A stretch of DNA of 60,671 nucleotides from Candidatus Dormiibacter spiritus (GCA_003244185.1 QHBT01000007.1:1-60671); one strand, 5' to 3'. Numbered from the stretch's first letter, positions 50,736 through 60,646 are shown. The notes: a model not told the origin generated them from the letters alone. Made by a program: numbers and translations.

Positions 50736-52106
50736 ATGTCCGCCACCAGCTCCATTGAACTCACGCTTCTCATCGTTTGCGTGCTGCTGGCCGCGCTCGC
50801 CTCCGCGACCGAGACCGCGCTCACCTCGGTCGGGCGCCTGCGGGTGCGGCACCTGGCCGAAGAAGGCAGCCACTCCGCCCGGACGCTGCAGCGCCTTCAC
50901 GAGCAACCGAACCGCTTCCTCTCCACTGTGCTGATCGTCAACACGGTGGCGCTGATCATGGCCTCCTCGGCGACCACGCTGCTGGGCCTTACCTACCTCC
51001 CGCACAGCTGGGGTGTCGCGGGCGACCTGGCGGTCTCTCTCGTGCTCTCGCTGTTCCTGCTCATCTTTGCCGAGGTCACGCCGAAGACGCTAGCCATCCG
51101 GAACGCTGAGAGGCTGGCGCTGTTCGCCGCCGCGCCGGTTGAGGCGTTGGCCAGGTTCCTGCGTCCGTTCCTCTGGTTCATCACGCTCGTCAGCCGGGCG
51201 GTCACCGGCGGCCGCGCCGCTCACGCGGCCTATCTGACCGAGCAGGAGCTGCGCACTCTTCTCCGCGTCTCGGAGGAGCAGGGCGTGATCGAGGAGAAGG
51301 AGGAGGAGATGATCAACTCGATCATCGAGATCGGCGACATGAGCGTGCGGGAGGTGATGATTCCGCGCACCGACGTCAGTGCCATCCCCAAGACTGCCGA
51401 GATGCCTGAGATCTTGAAGGTCTTCGAAGAGAAGGGCCACACCAGGCTGCCGGTCTACGACGAGGATCTTGACCACATCGTCGGCCTGCTGCATGTGAAG
51501 GACCTGCTGCTCTACCTGGCCAAGGGCGGCCAGCCGGGTGGGCTGGAGGGCATCATGCGCCCCATTCGCAAGGTGCCGGGGGCCAAGAAGGTGGACGAGC
51601 TGCTCTACCAGATGCAGGTCGAGAAGGTGCACATGATGGTGGTCCTGGACGAATACGGTGGCACTGACGGGATAGTGACGCTGGAGGACGTGCTGGAAGA
51701 GATAGTGGGCGAGATCCGTGACGAGTTCGACCCCCTGGAAGAGGAGCAGATGGTGATCACCGGCCTCTGCGAGGCGCTGGTGGACGCCCGCTACTCCATG
51801 GCCGACCTGAACGAGCGCTTGGAGCTCGGAGTCGAGGAATCCCGGGACTACGACTCGGTGGGCGGTTATGTCTACGCCACCGTTGGCGACGTCCCTGAGC
51901 CGGGTATGACCTTCGAGGCGGTGCCGGGCATCCAGTGGCGGGTGGAGCAGATCAAAGGGGACCGGATCGAACGGCTGCGCCTCCACGCGGATCGTCCCTG
52001 GCCGGATGAGGTTCTGGTCGAAGCAGGCTTCGACCCGCCGCCGCGGACGGGCGCCGGCGAGGAGATTCCCTCCGCCCCCGATCTCCCCAGCCAGCGTCGC
52101 GTCTGA
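50736..52106 (+). CDS. CorC/HlyC-type CNNM transporter (magnesium/cobalt efflux-like)
   Basis: 456 residues, starting 16 nt after prs. DUF21 membrane domain (three to four helices, residues 1-155), two CBS domains (about 200-325; REVMIPRTDVSAIP), and a CorC_HlyC C-terminal domain (SVGGYVYATVGDVPEPG). The family exports Mg/Co or senses it via ATP-binding CBS. The old hemolysin name is misleading. Part of the glmU-prs-recO-glyS block. Confidence 0.93.
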   Translation: MSATSSIELTLLIVCVLLAALASATETALTSVGRLRVRHLAEEGSHSARTLQRLHEQPNRFLSTVLIVNTVALIMASSATTLLGLTYLPHSWGVAGDLAVSLVLSLFLLIFAEVTPKTLAIRNAERLALFAAAPVEALARFLRPFLWFITLVSRAVTGGRAAHAAYLTEQELRTLLRVSEEQGVIEEKEEEMINSIIEIGDMSVREVMIPRTDVSAIPKTAEMPEILKVFEEKGHTRLPVYDEDLDHIVGLLHVKDLLLYLAKGGQPGGLEGIMRPIRKVPGAKKVDELLYQMQVEKVHMMVVLDEYGGTDGIVTLEDVLEEIVGEIRDEFDPLEEEQMVITGLCEALVDARYSMADLNERLELGVEESRDYDSVGGYVYATVGDVPEPGMTFEAVPGIQWRVEQIKGDRIERLRLHADRPWPDEVLVEAGFDPPPRTGAGEEIPSAPDLPSQRRV

Positions 52107-52119
52107 CTGCGAGGCCGGC

Positions 52120-52863
52120 GTGAGCACCTACCGCGATGAGGCGATAGTGCTCCGCAAGCTCGATTTCAAGGAGCAGGATCGGATCTACACGCTGCTGACC
52201 AAGGAGCACGGCAAGGTCGGCGCCATCGCTAAAGGCGTGCGCCAGCCGACGTCGCGACTGGCCGGCTCGCTAGAGCTCTTCGGCCGGATCGACGTCCAGC
52301 TCGCCCGAGGCCGCAGCCTCGACATCATCACCCAGGTGGTTCGATTGGATTTGAGGCGCATTCCGGCGGAGGTGGAGCGGACAGCCCACGCCGCCCTGGT
52401 CGCCGAGCTGGCCGATCGAGTCTCGGAGGACCGTCATCCTTTGGAGGGTGTGTTCAACTTGACGGCGGCAGCTCTGGCCGAGATCGCTGAGGAGGAGGAC
52501 CCGCGCCGCGCGACCGCGTGGTTCCTGACCGTCGCCCTGGACCTGCTCGGCTACTCTCCGCGGCTGGACGTCTGCGGCTCCTGTGGCCGGTCCCTGCCCG
52601 AGGCGGCCGCCGCTTTCGCGCCCGAGGCGGGCGCCTTTCTCTGCGACAGCTGCCGGACCTCAGGGCTGCCGCTCACCTCGGTGCCGGCGCTCAAGGTGCT
52701 GCGGCTTCTAGCGGCGGGCGATGTCGCGTTGTACCGGCGGCTCAAGCTCGAAGAGAGGTTGCTCACGGAGGTGGATCGGGTGCTCTCAGCCCAGCTGGAG
52801 CACCATCTGGACCGCCAGCTGCGGTCGCTGCGGTTCCTGCGCCAGATGCGGCTCCCCGCCTGA
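52120..52863 (+). CDS. recO: DNA repair protein RecO
   Basis: 247 residues from GTG 52120, 13 nt after the previous stop; the longer frame would overlap it. OB-fold N-terminus (EAIVLRKLDFKEQDRIYTLL, KVGAIAKGVRQP), zinc finger (CGSCG ... CDSC). Loads RecA in RecFOR recombination. A recO-glyS adjacency is common in Gram-positive bacteria. Confidence 0.93.
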   Translation: MSTYRDEAIVLRKLDFKEQDRIYTLLTKEHGKVGAIAKGVRQPTSRLAGSLELFGRIDVQLARGRSLDIITQVVRLDLRRIPAEVERTAHAALVAELADRVSEDRHPLEGVFNLTAAALAEIAEEEDPRRATAWFLTVALDLLGYSPRLDVCGSCGRSLPEAAAAFAPEAGAFLCDSCRTSGLPLTSVPALKVLRLLAAGDVALYRRLKLEERLLTEVDRVLSAQLEHHLDRQLRSLRFLRQMRLPA

Positions 52864-52903
52864 AGAGCCCCTACCCGGTCTCGGTAGAGTCACTCAGACC
52901 GTG

Positions 52904-54247
52904 ATGGAAAGCCAGGCGCTGAGCCAGATCGAGATCCCGCGGGAGCAGCTGATGGAGCGCGTGGTAGCTCTCTGCAAGCGCCGCGGCTTCGTCTATCAGT
53001 CCAGCGAGATCTACGGCGGCCTGAACGCCGTCTACGACTACGGACCCTACGGCGTGGCGATGCGCCGCAACATCCGCAACCTCTGGTGGCGGCATGTGGT
53101 GGAGCTGCGGGACGATGTGGTGGGGCTGGAGGCTTCGATCCTCATGAACCCAGAGGTGTGGCGCGCGTCGGGCCATCTCGCCAACTTCACAGATCCGATG
53201 GCCGACTGCTTGGGTGAGTGCAAGAAGCGCTGGCGCGAGGACCACCTGGACGACAGGACGCGCTGCCCCGAGTGCGGCGGACGGCTCTCGCCGGCGCGTC
53301 AGTTCAACCTGATGTTCAAGACCTTCATAGGTCCAGTCGAGGAGGACGCGAACGTCGTCTATCTGCGGCCGGAGACGGCGCAGGGCATGTTCGTGGACTT
53401 CAAGAACGTGGTCAACTCGATGCGGGTCAAGGTGCCTTTCGGCATCGCCCAGCAGGGCCGGGCCTTCCGCAACGAGATCTCCCCGGGCAACTTCATCTTC
53501 CGCCTGCGCGAGTTCGAGCAGATGGAGATGGAGTTCTTCTGCCGACCGGGCACCGATGAGGAGTGGCATCGGCACTGGCTGGCGGAGCGGCAGCGCTGGT
53601 ACGTGGAAGTGTTGGGCATCGCGCCTGAGCGACTGCGGCTGCGACCGCACGAAAAGGAGGAGCTCAGCCACTATTCCAAGGCGACCAGCGACATCGAGTA
53701 CGACTTCCCCTTCGGCTGGGGCGAGCTGGAGGGTGTGGCGAACCGGACGGACTTCGATCTCGGCGCGCATCAGAAGCAGTCGGGCCAGGACCTGAGCTAC
53801 CTGGACGCCGAATCCGGTGAGCGATTTCTGCCCTATGTCATCGAACCCGCGGCTGGGGTGGACCGCATCATGATCACGGCGCTGGTCGACGCCTACCGGG
53901 AGGAGTCGGTGAGGGGGGAGACGCGCGTGGTCCTGGGGCTGCACCCGAACTTGGCGCCGGTGCAGGTGGCTGTGCTGCCGCTCTCCAAGAAGGAGTCGCT
54001 GATTGGCTGCGCTCGTGACGTGCAGTCACTTCTGCGCCGGCGCTTCCGCGTGGAGTACGACCAGACAGGCGGCAACATCGGCAGGCGCTACAGGCGGCAG
54101 GACGAGATCGGTACGCCCTACTGCGTGACGGTGGACTTCGAGAGCTTGGAGGACCACGCTGTCACCATCCGCGAGCGCGACTCGATGGAGCAGGAACGCG
54201 TCTCCATCGAGGCTCTGGTTGGCCGGCTGGAAGAGCGGCTGGACTGA
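52904..54247 (+). CDS. glyS: Glycyl-tRNA synthetase (homodimeric alpha2 type)
   Basis: 447 residues from ATG 52904. Class II motifs: RGFVYQSSEIYGGLNAVYDY (motif-1 region), FRNEISPGNFIFRLREFEQM (motif 2), and the C-terminal anticodon domain. The zinc insertion CLGEC ... CPECGG is present. This alpha2 form is the one used by Actinobacteria, Mycoplasma and archaea, not the alpha2beta2 E. coli form. Upstream open frame to 52721 overlaps recO and is rejected. Confidence 0.95.
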   Translation: MESQALSQIEIPREQLMERVVALCKRRGFVYQSSEIYGGLNAVYDYGPYGVAMRRNIRNLWWRHVVELRDDVVGLEASILMNPEVWRASGHLANFTDPMADCLGECKKRWREDHLDDRTRCPECGGRLSPARQFNLMFKTFIGPVEEDANVVYLRPETAQGMFVDFKNVVNSMRVKVPFGIAQQGRAFRNEISPGNFIFRLREFEQMEMEFFCRPGTDEEWHRHWLAERQRWYVEVLGIAPERLRLRPHEKEELSHYSKATSDIEYDFPFGWGELEGVANRTDFDLGAHQKQSGQDLSYLDAESGERFLPYVIEPAAGVDRIMITALVDAYREESVRGETRVVLGLHPNLAPVQVAVLPLSKKESLIGCARDVQSLLRRRFRVEYDQTGGNIGRRYRRQDEIGTPYCVTVDFESLEDHAVTIRERDSMEQERVSIEALVGRLEERLD

Positions 54248-54315
54248 CCGACACGGTCGCCAAGGGCTGCTCGCGCTGTGAACTGGGGCTGCTTCGTACT
54301 CGCTTCGGCTAGAGC

Positions 54316-54345
54316 TTGGGCGGCCGGCAGAGGCCGGCCGCCCAA
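54316..54345. terminator. 13-bp hairpin between convergent glyS and MFS genes
   Basis: Perfect 13-bp stem (54316-54328 with 54333-54345), loop AGAG. Very GC-rich and located just before the minus-strand MFS stop, so it can serve both strands. No T-run on either side. Confidence 0.65.
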
Positions 54346-54355
54346 CGCCGATTGA

Positions 54356-55945
54356 CTAAACGGCGGCCGTGCCTGGAGTCGGGCGGTTGACCGCTGAGAG
54401 CGGGGAGGCGATGTCCTCCAGGGATTGGCGTTCGGCGTTGACCCCGAAGAACCAGGCGATCAAGCCGCCCGCGATCATGACAGCAGCGCCGAAGAGGTAG
54501 CCGATGGTCAGGGGCAGCCGGTTCAGTCCGCCGTTGGCAGTCGCCAGGCCGACGAGCGCGCCGAAGATGAAGGGAGCCGCCACGCCGCCGGCGCCCTGGG
54601 AGATGGCGAAGAAGAAGGAGATCGCCTGCGCGCGCAGCTCCAGCGGGAAGATCTCGCTCACCGTCAGGTAGGCGGAGGAGGCACCGGCCGAAGCGAAGAA
54701 GAAGATCAGGCACCAGAAGATCGTCTGGGTGATCGGGTTGAGAAGGCCGGCGTGAAAGAACAGGGCATCTATGGCCAACAGCACGCCGGAGCCGCCGTAG
54801 GTCCCAAGGATCATCTTGCGGCGTCCTACGGTGTCGAAGAGGGGCCCCAGAATCAGCGGTCCCAGCAGATTGCCGAGCGCGAAGGGGAAGATGTAGAAGC
54901 CGATCTGGTCCGCGGGGACGTTGTAGACCTTGCCCAGTACCAGACCCAGCGTGAAGAAGATGGCGTTGTACAAGAACGCCTGAGTCACCATCATCGAAAA
55001 GCCCAGGAACGAACGCCCCGGGTAATCGCGCAGCATCGTCTTGGCGATCTCGATGTACGAGATGGAGCCGCGCGCGCTGACCTCCAGAGCCTTGCTGTCC
55101 GGCACCGGCTCCAGGTGAACGCCGTCTCGCTCCACCCAAGCTTCGATGCCGTCCACAGTTTCCTCGGCCTCCTGCTCGCGCCCGTGGGTCATGAGCCAGC
55201 GTGGGCTCTCCGGGAGCGCGCGCCGGAGGTAGATCACGATGAGGCCCAGGAACGGACCGATGAGGAAGCCGATGCGCCAGCCGACATTGATGTTGAAGAT
55301 CGCGGTGTTGAGGAGGAAGATGGAAGCGGCCGCCCCGATCATCGCGCCCGCCCAGTAGGTGCCGTTGACTGCGATGTCGACCCGGCCCCGGTAGTGGGAG
55401 GGGATCAGCTCATCGATGGCCGAGTTGATGGCTGTGTACTCGCCGCCGATGCCCGTCCCTGCCACAAAGCGGCACAGCAGCAGCGACCAAAGGTTGAACG
55501 AGAACCCGCCGAGGCCGCTGGCGACCAAGTAGATCAGCAGGCAGGTGATGAACATCTTCTTGCGACCGATGTTGTCTGTGATCCGGCCGAAGACGAGCGC
55601 ACCGATGACCTCGCCAAGAAGGTAGACCGAGCCGAGCAGGCCGACGTCCCCTGCGGTCAGGTGCAGCGTTCCCTTGTCGGTGAGGACTGACCCCACAGTG
55701 GAGACAATCTGGATCTCCAGGCCGTCCAGGATCCAGGACACGCCGAGACCGGTGATTACGCGCCAGTGGAAGCTGGTCCAGGGCAGCCTATCCATTCGAG
55801 CTGGAACGAGGCTGCGAACAGGTGCCGCGCCGGTACCGGTGGGGGAGCCTGCGTACGAGCTCACGGCCGTAGGACCGGCGGGGCCGGCTCCACTCTTGTC
55901 GTTGCCGTTCGTTCGATCATTCCGTTTGATCCTCCCCGAGTTCAT
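54356..55945 (-). CDS. MFS transporter, sugar-porter type
   Basis: 529 residues with about 12 membrane helices. Family signatures: GRITDNIGRKKMF in the loop between helices 2 and 3, GGEYTAINSAIDELIPSHYRG, RRALPESPRWLM after helix 6, and DTVGRRKMI in the second half. A 55-residue Gly/Pro/Ser-rich N-terminus precedes helix 1 (an inner Met at about residue 51 could be the true start). Substrate could be a sugar or an aromatic acid; not readable from sequence. Confidence 0.9.
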   Translation of the reverse strand: MNSGRIKRNDRTNGNDKSGAGPAGPTAVSSYAGSPTGTGAAPVRSLVPARMDRLPWTSFHWRVITGLGVSWILDGLEIQIVSTVGSVLTDKGTLHLTAGDVGLLGSVYLLGEVIGALVFGRITDNIGRKKMFITCLLIYLVASGLGGFSFNLWSLLLCRFVAGTGIGGEYTAINSAIDELIPSHYRGRVDIAVNGTYWAGAMIGAAASIFLLNTAIFNINVGWRIGFLIGPFLGLIVIYLRRALPESPRWLMTHGREQEAEETVDGIEAWVERDGVHLEPVPDSKALEVSARGSISYIEIAKTMLRDYPGRSFLGFSMMVTQAFLYNAIFFTLGLVLGKVYNVPADQIGFYIFPFALGNLLGPLILGPLFDTVGRRKMILGTYGGSGVLLAIDALFFHAGLLNPITQTIFWCLIFFFASAGASSAYLTVSEIFPLELRAQAISFFFAISQGAGGVAAPFIFGALVGLATANGGLNRLPLTIGYLFGAAVMIAGGLIAWFFGVNAERQSLEDIASPLSAVNRPTPGTAAV

Positions 55946-56067
55946 GCGGACCTACATCGTCAACCTGACGGCTTTCGGAGTTTCACTAACGTAACCGCCG
56001 GACGGGGTCAGCGTCAAACCGCTGATCCGGCATGCCGGTCAGCGGGGGTTCCGAAGCCAACCGCGGC

Positions 56068-56538
56068 TCACTCCAGAGGCGCCGCTTCCGCCTTGCCGTC
56101 GGCAGTCACCTGCTGCTGGGGCAGCCGCAGCAGAGGTAGAACGCCACGGTCCTCGAAAACCGTTCGGGCCGTCAGGATCGCGTTCAAGGTCCGCGGAAAG
56201 CCGGTAAACGGCGCCGTGTGGGTGATCGCGCCGACTATCTCCTGGGGAGTTAGTCCCACATTGAGGGCCGCGTTGATGTGGACCACCAGCTGCGGCTCAG
56301 CCCCGCCGAGGGCGGTGAGCGCCCCGATCGTGACCAGCTGGCGCTGGCGATCGTCCAGGTCGTCGCGAGAATAGATGTCGCCAAAGGCGAACTCCACGAC
56401 GTAGCGGCCCAGGTCGGGGGCAGTGTCGGCGAGGGCGTCGATCACTGACGGGCCATGCTCGCCGTCGATCTCCATCAGCTTGGCGGCGCCGCGGCGGAAA
56501 CGCTCGTTGGTTGTGTCGCTGGGGGTGGCTTCGGTCAT
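56068..56538 (-). CDS. Carboxymuconolactone decarboxylase-family protein
   Basis: 156 residues from ATG 56538, with AGGAG upstream; the longer frame runs across the divergent gene. All-helical CMD fold (RQRQLVTIGALTALGGAEPQ, LNVGLTPQEIVGAITHTAPF). The AhpD-type CxxC pair is missing, so not a peroxidase; it resembles the gamma-CMD branch of protocatechuate degradation, but no other genes of that pathway are near. Divergent from the LLM oxidoreductase at 56632. Confidence 0.88.
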   Translation of the reverse strand: MTEATPSDTTNERFRRGAAKLMEIDGEHGPSVIDALADTAPDLGRYVVEFAFGDIYSRDDLDDRQRQLVTIGALTALGGAEPQLVVHINAALNVGLTPQEIVGAITHTAPFTGFPRTLNAILTARTVFEDRGVLPLLRLPQQQVTADGKAEAAPLE

Positions 56539-56631
56539 GGCGGCTCCTGGGTAGGCGCAGACGAGCGCATTAAACTTGGCATTTCGGCTGGTAGTAAAAG
56601 CTATACCGTCGCTGTACGATAACATGGATTG

Positions 56632-57561
56632 ATGAACTTGGCGCGCCGCTTCCGCTTCGGCGCCGGCGCCTCCAGCGCCACCAGCCGGGGCGAGTGGGAA
56701 GAGAAGGCGCGGCGCACCGAGGAACTCGGCTATTCGGTCCTCCACATTCCCGACCATTTGGGAACCCAGCTGGCGCCGGGGCCGGCACTCCTCGCCGCGG
56801 CGTGGGCCACCGAGCGTCTACGGGTGGCGACTCTGGTCCTCGACAACGACTTTCGTCACCCGGTCCTACTGGCGAAGGAGATCGCCACGCTGGACCTGCT
56901 CAGCGAAGGACGGCTGGAGGTGGGCCTGGGCGCCGGGTGGCACCGGCCCGAGTATGAGGCGGCTGGATTGCCCTTCGATCGACCAGGGGTGCGAGTCGGC
57001 CGCCTGGAGGAGGCGATCCAGCTTCTGAAGGGGCTGTGGTCGGAGGGACCCGTCAACTTCAGCGGACGGCACTACACGACCCGCGAGCAGGAGGGCTGGC
57101 CCAAGCCCCAGCAGCGGCCACATCCGCCGCTGGCAGTCGGTGGCGGCGGTCGCCGGCTGCTGTCGATCGCCGCCCGTGAGGCCGACATCGTCGCGATCGC
57201 GCCTCGATTCGTCGAGGGCAGAGCGGATATGAGCAGCCTCTCCGAGGCCGCCCTCGCCGAGCAGGTGGGCTGGGTGGGCCAGGCAGCCGGTGAGCGGATG
57301 AGCGAGCTGGAGCTCAACCTGCTGCTGCAGGGCGTCTGGATCACCGACGCTCGGCGGGCGAAGGCCGATGAGCTGGTGCCCCAGTTCGAGCTGCCCGCGG
57401 ACCAGATCCTCGCCTCGCCTCACCTGCTGATCGGAACGCTGGAGCAAATGGTGGAGCAGCTCCAGGCGCTGCGCGAGCGCTTCGGTGTCTCGTACCTCTC
57501 GGTGCATGAGCCGTACCGCGAAGCGATGGCGCCGGTCGTGGAGCGGCTGGCCGGCAGCTAG
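56632..57561 (+). CDS. LLM-class F420-dependent oxidoreductase
   Basis: 309 residues; ATG 56632 (TTG 56629 also possible). TIM-barrel luciferase-like protein: FRFGAGASSATSRGEWEEKA, then ATLVLDNDFRHPVLLAKEIA and LGAGWHRPEYEAAGLPF, as in the F420-dependent TIGR03621-like group. Oxidises or reduces an unknown substrate using F420 or FMN. A TACGAT minus-10-like box (56614-56619) gives a very short leader. The remnant at 24619 is another member of this superfamily. Confidence 0.88.
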   Translation: MNLARRFRFGAGASSATSRGEWEEKARRTEELGYSVLHIPDHLGTQLAPGPALLAAAWATERLRVATLVLDNDFRHPVLLAKEIATLDLLSEGRLEVGLGAGWHRPEYEAAGLPFDRPGVRVGRLEEAIQLLKGLWSEGPVNFSGRHYTTREQEGWPKPQQRPHPPLAVGGGGRRLLSIAAREADIVAIAPRFVEGRADMSSLSEAALAEQVGWVGQAAGERMSELELNLLLQGVWITDARRAKADELVPQFELPADQILASPHLLIGTLEQMVEQLQALRERFGVSYLSVHEPYREAMAPVVERLAGS

Positions 57562-57576
57562 TTCAACTGCGCTCGG

Positions 57577-58086
57577 TTAGGGAGGCGCGCCGAAGATCTC
57601 CTCCCAGTGGGGACGCGGGCCGGCCACGGCGCCCGTGTTGAGGCGGCCCCAAGCCTCGAGCTCCGCTATGTAATCAGCGGGAAAACCACGCTGGCGGGCG
57701 GCGTCGACGACTGCCGTCAGGTAGGGCGGGATGGGCCGCCCGGGCTCAGGCTGGTTGGCGAAGTAGACCCAGGCTAGAACCCGCGCGCCGGCGGCTGTGA
57801 CGACGTCGTGCTGCTCACGCCGGTAGAAGCCCCGGTCGACGGCTTCAAACCTGTCAAGACTGTCCTGGTCGCGAGCGCTGAGTGACAACAGCACGCCGTG
57901 GACGAGACTGCCCGGCTGCGGCACGACAGTAGCGACCCCGGCGGCCGTGGCGAGCCAGCGGTGATCGGGCAGGATCGCGTTGCCCAGGTCGAGGGCGTCA
58001 CGACAGCGACCGTAGACACTGGCATCCAGGTTGGCGCCGTAGCCGAAGTTCAGCTGCCGGACAGCGCTGGCGGGTGGCTGAGGCAT
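57577..58086 (-). CDS. Gamma-glutamylcyclotransferase-like protein
   Basis: 169 residues. GGCT fold: FGYGANLDASVYGR (substrate loop YGAN) at the start, AVDRGFYRREQHDVV in the middle carrying the catalytic Glu in DRFEAVDRGF. Family members cleave gamma-glutamyl peptides or AIG2-type substrates. Convergent with the LLM gene; follows the sigma-factor gene 46 nt downstream on the same strand. Confidence 0.85.
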   Translation of the reverse strand: MPQPPASAVRQLNFGYGANLDASVYGRCRDALDLGNAILPDHRWLATAAGVATVVPQPGSLVHGVLLSLSARDQDSLDRFEAVDRGFYRREQHDVVTAAGARVLAWVYFANQPEPGRPIPPYLTAVVDAARQRGFPADYIAELEAWGRLNTGAVAGPRPHWEEIFGAPP

Positions 58087-58132
58087 CTCTGCAATTTAGC
58101 TTCAGCACGGGAGGCTCAGCTGCAGGTTCGCA

Positions 58133-59386
58133 TCAGCGCTTTTCCGCACCGGGCCCCAGCCCTCGTCGGGCCAGCTCGCCGAGCCGGCGGTTGATGAACG
58201 TTCGCTCTGGGACCGGCGGCGACAAGGAGAGGGCCTTCTCATAGGCTTCGGCGGCGCGCTCGATCAGGCCGAGCCGAGAGAAGAGATCGGCCCTCGCGAT
58301 GTGGAATGGCGGCCACGCCTCCAGCCGGGGGTCGTCGGTGAGCCGATCCAGGATCGTGAGTCCGGCGGTGGGCCCGTGCGCCATCGCCACTGCGACCGCG
58401 CGGTTGGCTTCGACCACGGCTGTCGGCTCCCAGCGCACGAGCTCTGCGTAGAGCGCCGCCACCTCCGCCCAGTCAGTCGCCGCGGCGGTGCTGGCGGTGG
58501 AGTGGAGGGCCGCGATGGCCGCCTGGATCTGGTAAGGCCCCGGGCGACCGAGGCTCAACGCTGAGGCGAGATGAGCCTCGCCCTCGGCGATCTTGGCGGC
58601 GTCCCAGAGAGACCGATCCTGCTCGTCGAGGAGAACCAGCTGGCCCTCGGCATCGAACCGTCCTGGCCGCCGCGCATCCACCAACAGCAAGAGGGCCAAG
58701 AGGCCCCTGACTTCAGGCTCACCGGGCATCATGGTGGCGAGCGAGCTCGCCAGGTGGATGGCTTCCCGGCACAGCTCAGGGCGCGTCCCCGCCTGGCTCG
58801 CGTTCGACCGGTGCCCCTCGGTGAAGACGAGATAGACGATCCGCAGAACTGCTGCGAGCCTGACTGCCAGGCCATCGCCGTCAGGCGTCCGGAAGGGGAT
58901 GACCGCCTCTCGGATCTTCCGCTTGGCCCTTACCAAGCGCTGCGCCACTGTGGCCTCAGGCGTCAAGAAAGCGCGGGCGATTTCGGATGTGGTCAGGCCG
59001 CAAACAGCTCTCAGCGTCAGCGCGATCTGGGAGGCTGGCTCGAGAGTCGGATGGCAGCACATGAAGATCAGCGCCAGCTGGTCATCGACCATCGCGGGCG
59101 CCTGGCTTTCGATCGAAGAGCGAGTCTCGTCCCGCACGGCCGCCGCCTCCTTCTCAGCTCGTTTGGCCTCGCGCCGCTGCGCGTCGAGTGCCTTCTTCCT
59201 GGCCACGCTCACAAGCCACCGCTCAGGGTGCTCCGGCACCCGTGCCTGCCGCCACTGCCGAAGGGCCGCGACGCAGGCGTCTTGGGCTGCATCCTCGGCC
59301 GCCTCCAGGTCTCCGATCAGACGCGTGACGGAGGCGACGGTGGTCCACCAGTGCTGGCGGACCACAGCGGTCAGGTCATCGGTCAA
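58133..59386 (-). CDS. ECF sigma factor with C-terminal TPR-like domain (ECF42/DUF6596 type)
   Basis: 417 residues. Sigma region 2 (IGDLEAAEDAAQDACVAALR) and region 4 (LRAVCGLTTSEIARAFLTPE) are followed by a 200-residue helical DUF6596 domain that acts as a built-in regulator in place of an anti-sigma factor. It overlaps the YciI-like gene by ATGA, the standard ECF42 pairing. Targets usually include the DGPF/YciI gene itself. Confidence 0.93.
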   Translation of the reverse strand: MTDDLTAVVRQHWWTTVASVTRLIGDLEAAEDAAQDACVAALRQWRQARVPEHPERWLVSVARKKALDAQRREAKRAEKEAAAVRDETRSSIESQAPAMVDDQLALIFMCCHPTLEPASQIALTLRAVCGLTTSEIARAFLTPEATVAQRLVRAKRKIREAVIPFRTPDGDGLAVRLAAVLRIVYLVFTEGHRSNASQAGTRPELCREAIHLASSLATMMPGEPEVRGLLALLLLVDARRPGRFDAEGQLVLLDEQDRSLWDAAKIAEGEAHLASALSLGRPGPYQIQAAIAALHSTASTAAATDWAEVAALYAELVRWEPTAVVEANRAVAVAMAHGPTAGLTILDRLTDDPRLEAWPPFHIARADLFSRLGLIERAAEAYEKALSLSPPVPERTFINRRLGELARRGLGPGAEKR

Positions 59387-59742
59387 GGGCGCCCCTCAAC
59401 CCTGACCACAGGACGCACCTCGACCGAACCGGTCCTGGCAGCCGGGATCGTCTGCGCCCAGCGCACCGCCTCATCGAGGTCGGCGCACTCGAGCAGGTAG
59501 TACCCGTTGAGCTGCTCCTTCAGTTCTGCGTAGGGGCCGTCGGTTAGAAGCGTCTCACCACCACGGATCTTGATCGTCGTCGCCGCCCTCGATGGTTGGA
59601 GTGGCGCTCCATCCACCAGGACGCCTGCCTTCGCCATCTCGGCAGAGGCAGCCGAATTGGCGTCGCGGAGCGGACCGAATTCGGGCGTTCCCGGCGCCGG
59701 CAGGTCCGCTTCCGAGACGTAGAGCAAGCAGATGTACCTCAT
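59383..59742 (-). CDS. YciI/DGPF-domain protein, ECF42 partner
   Basis: 119 residues from the Met of MRYICLLYVSEAD (59742), with an AGGAGG-like GGAGG site before it. Ferredoxin-like fold; the family motif appears as LLTDGPYAELKEQLNGYYLL, containing the DGP(F/Y) signature. Function unknown. Encoded first in the operon with the ECF42-type sigma factor. Confidence 0.92.
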   Translation of the reverse strand: MRYICLLYVSEADLPAPGTPEFGPLRDANSAASAEMAKAGVLVDGAPLQPSRAATTIKIRGGETLLTDGPYAELKEQLNGYYLLECADLDEAVRWAQTIPAARTGSVEVRPVVRVEGRP

Positions 59743-59968
59743 GCAACCAACCTCCTGTCGCGGACCGAGCCGCGAATCTGACACATGCAGTCATATAGTC
59801 GAACGCGGAAGACGGAAATCGACAGTAGCAGCCATTGGCCGGCTCGGACGTGATTGCGGGGCCGGGAGTCGAGCCTCAGTGTTGCGGCTGCCGCCGGCGG
59901 AGCTCGGTGCCGACGCTGGTCTGAGGCGGGTCGGCACCTGACGACCCGGATCGGTCAGGATGTGGCGC

Positions 59969-60646
59969 ATGGCGGAGGACGAAGGGCGCCACTCGGCAGA
60001 CCGAGATCCGGACGCCTATGGGCTGGGCCGGCTGCTGGCGCTCAGTGACGGAGTGTTCGCCATCGCCATGACGCTGCTGGTACTGAGCATCCCGGTCCCC
60101 CAGCTGACCAGCCTCCAGGGCGAGAGAGAACTCACCGCAGCGCTCTGGAAGGTGCTGCCCAATGTATTTGGCTTTGCCATCAGCTTCGCGTTGGTAGGCC
60201 TCTACTGGATGGTGCACCACAGGATCTTCCGCTGGGTGCTGCGGGTGGATCAGCGCCTCCAGGCCTTGAATTTGATGGCGCTTTTTCTGATCTGCCTGGT
60301 GCCGTTCCCGGCGGCGCTGGAGGCGCGCTACAGCAACCTGCTCCCCGCTTTCGAGCTCTACTGCTCGAACCTGGCTCTGATCGGGATCGTGTATGCCGCC
60401 CTCACCGCCTACCTGCGGCGGGCAGGGCTGATGCGGGAGAGCCACTTGCCGGAGTGGCGGATAAGCATGTGCAGGAACGCCCTCGGCACGGCTGTGTTCG
60501 CCTTCGCCATGGTGATAGCGCTTGTCAACATTCCTGTCGCGGGTTTCAGCCTCTTGCTGCTGGCTCCGACGAACGGGGTGGCCAAGGTCTTGGGGAATCG
60601 ATGGACGGATCATGTGGAGCGCGGGAGCCCCAAGGCGGTCGCCTAG
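59969..60646 (+). CDS. TMEM175-family (DUF1211) potassium channel-like protein
   Basis: 225 residues from ATG 59969 (ATG 59960 adds three). The TM1 signature is RLLALSDGVFAIAMTLLVLS, close to the FSD pore motif of TMEM175 channels, with Leu-Ser in place of Phe-Ser. Six membrane helices are visible. Bacterial members form tetrameric K+-conducting channels with low selectivity. Divergent from the YciI/sigma operon. Confidence 0.9.
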   Translation: MAEDEGRHSADRDPDAYGLGRLLALSDGVFAIAMTLLVLSIPVPQLTSLQGERELTAALWKVLPNVFGFAISFALVGLYWMVHHRIFRWVLRVDQRLQALNLMALFLICLVPFPAALEARYSNLLPAFELYCSNLALIGIVYAALTAYLRRAGLMRESHLPEWRISMCRNALGTAVFAFAMVIALVNIPVAGFSLLLLAPTNGVAKVLGNRWTDHVERGSPKAVA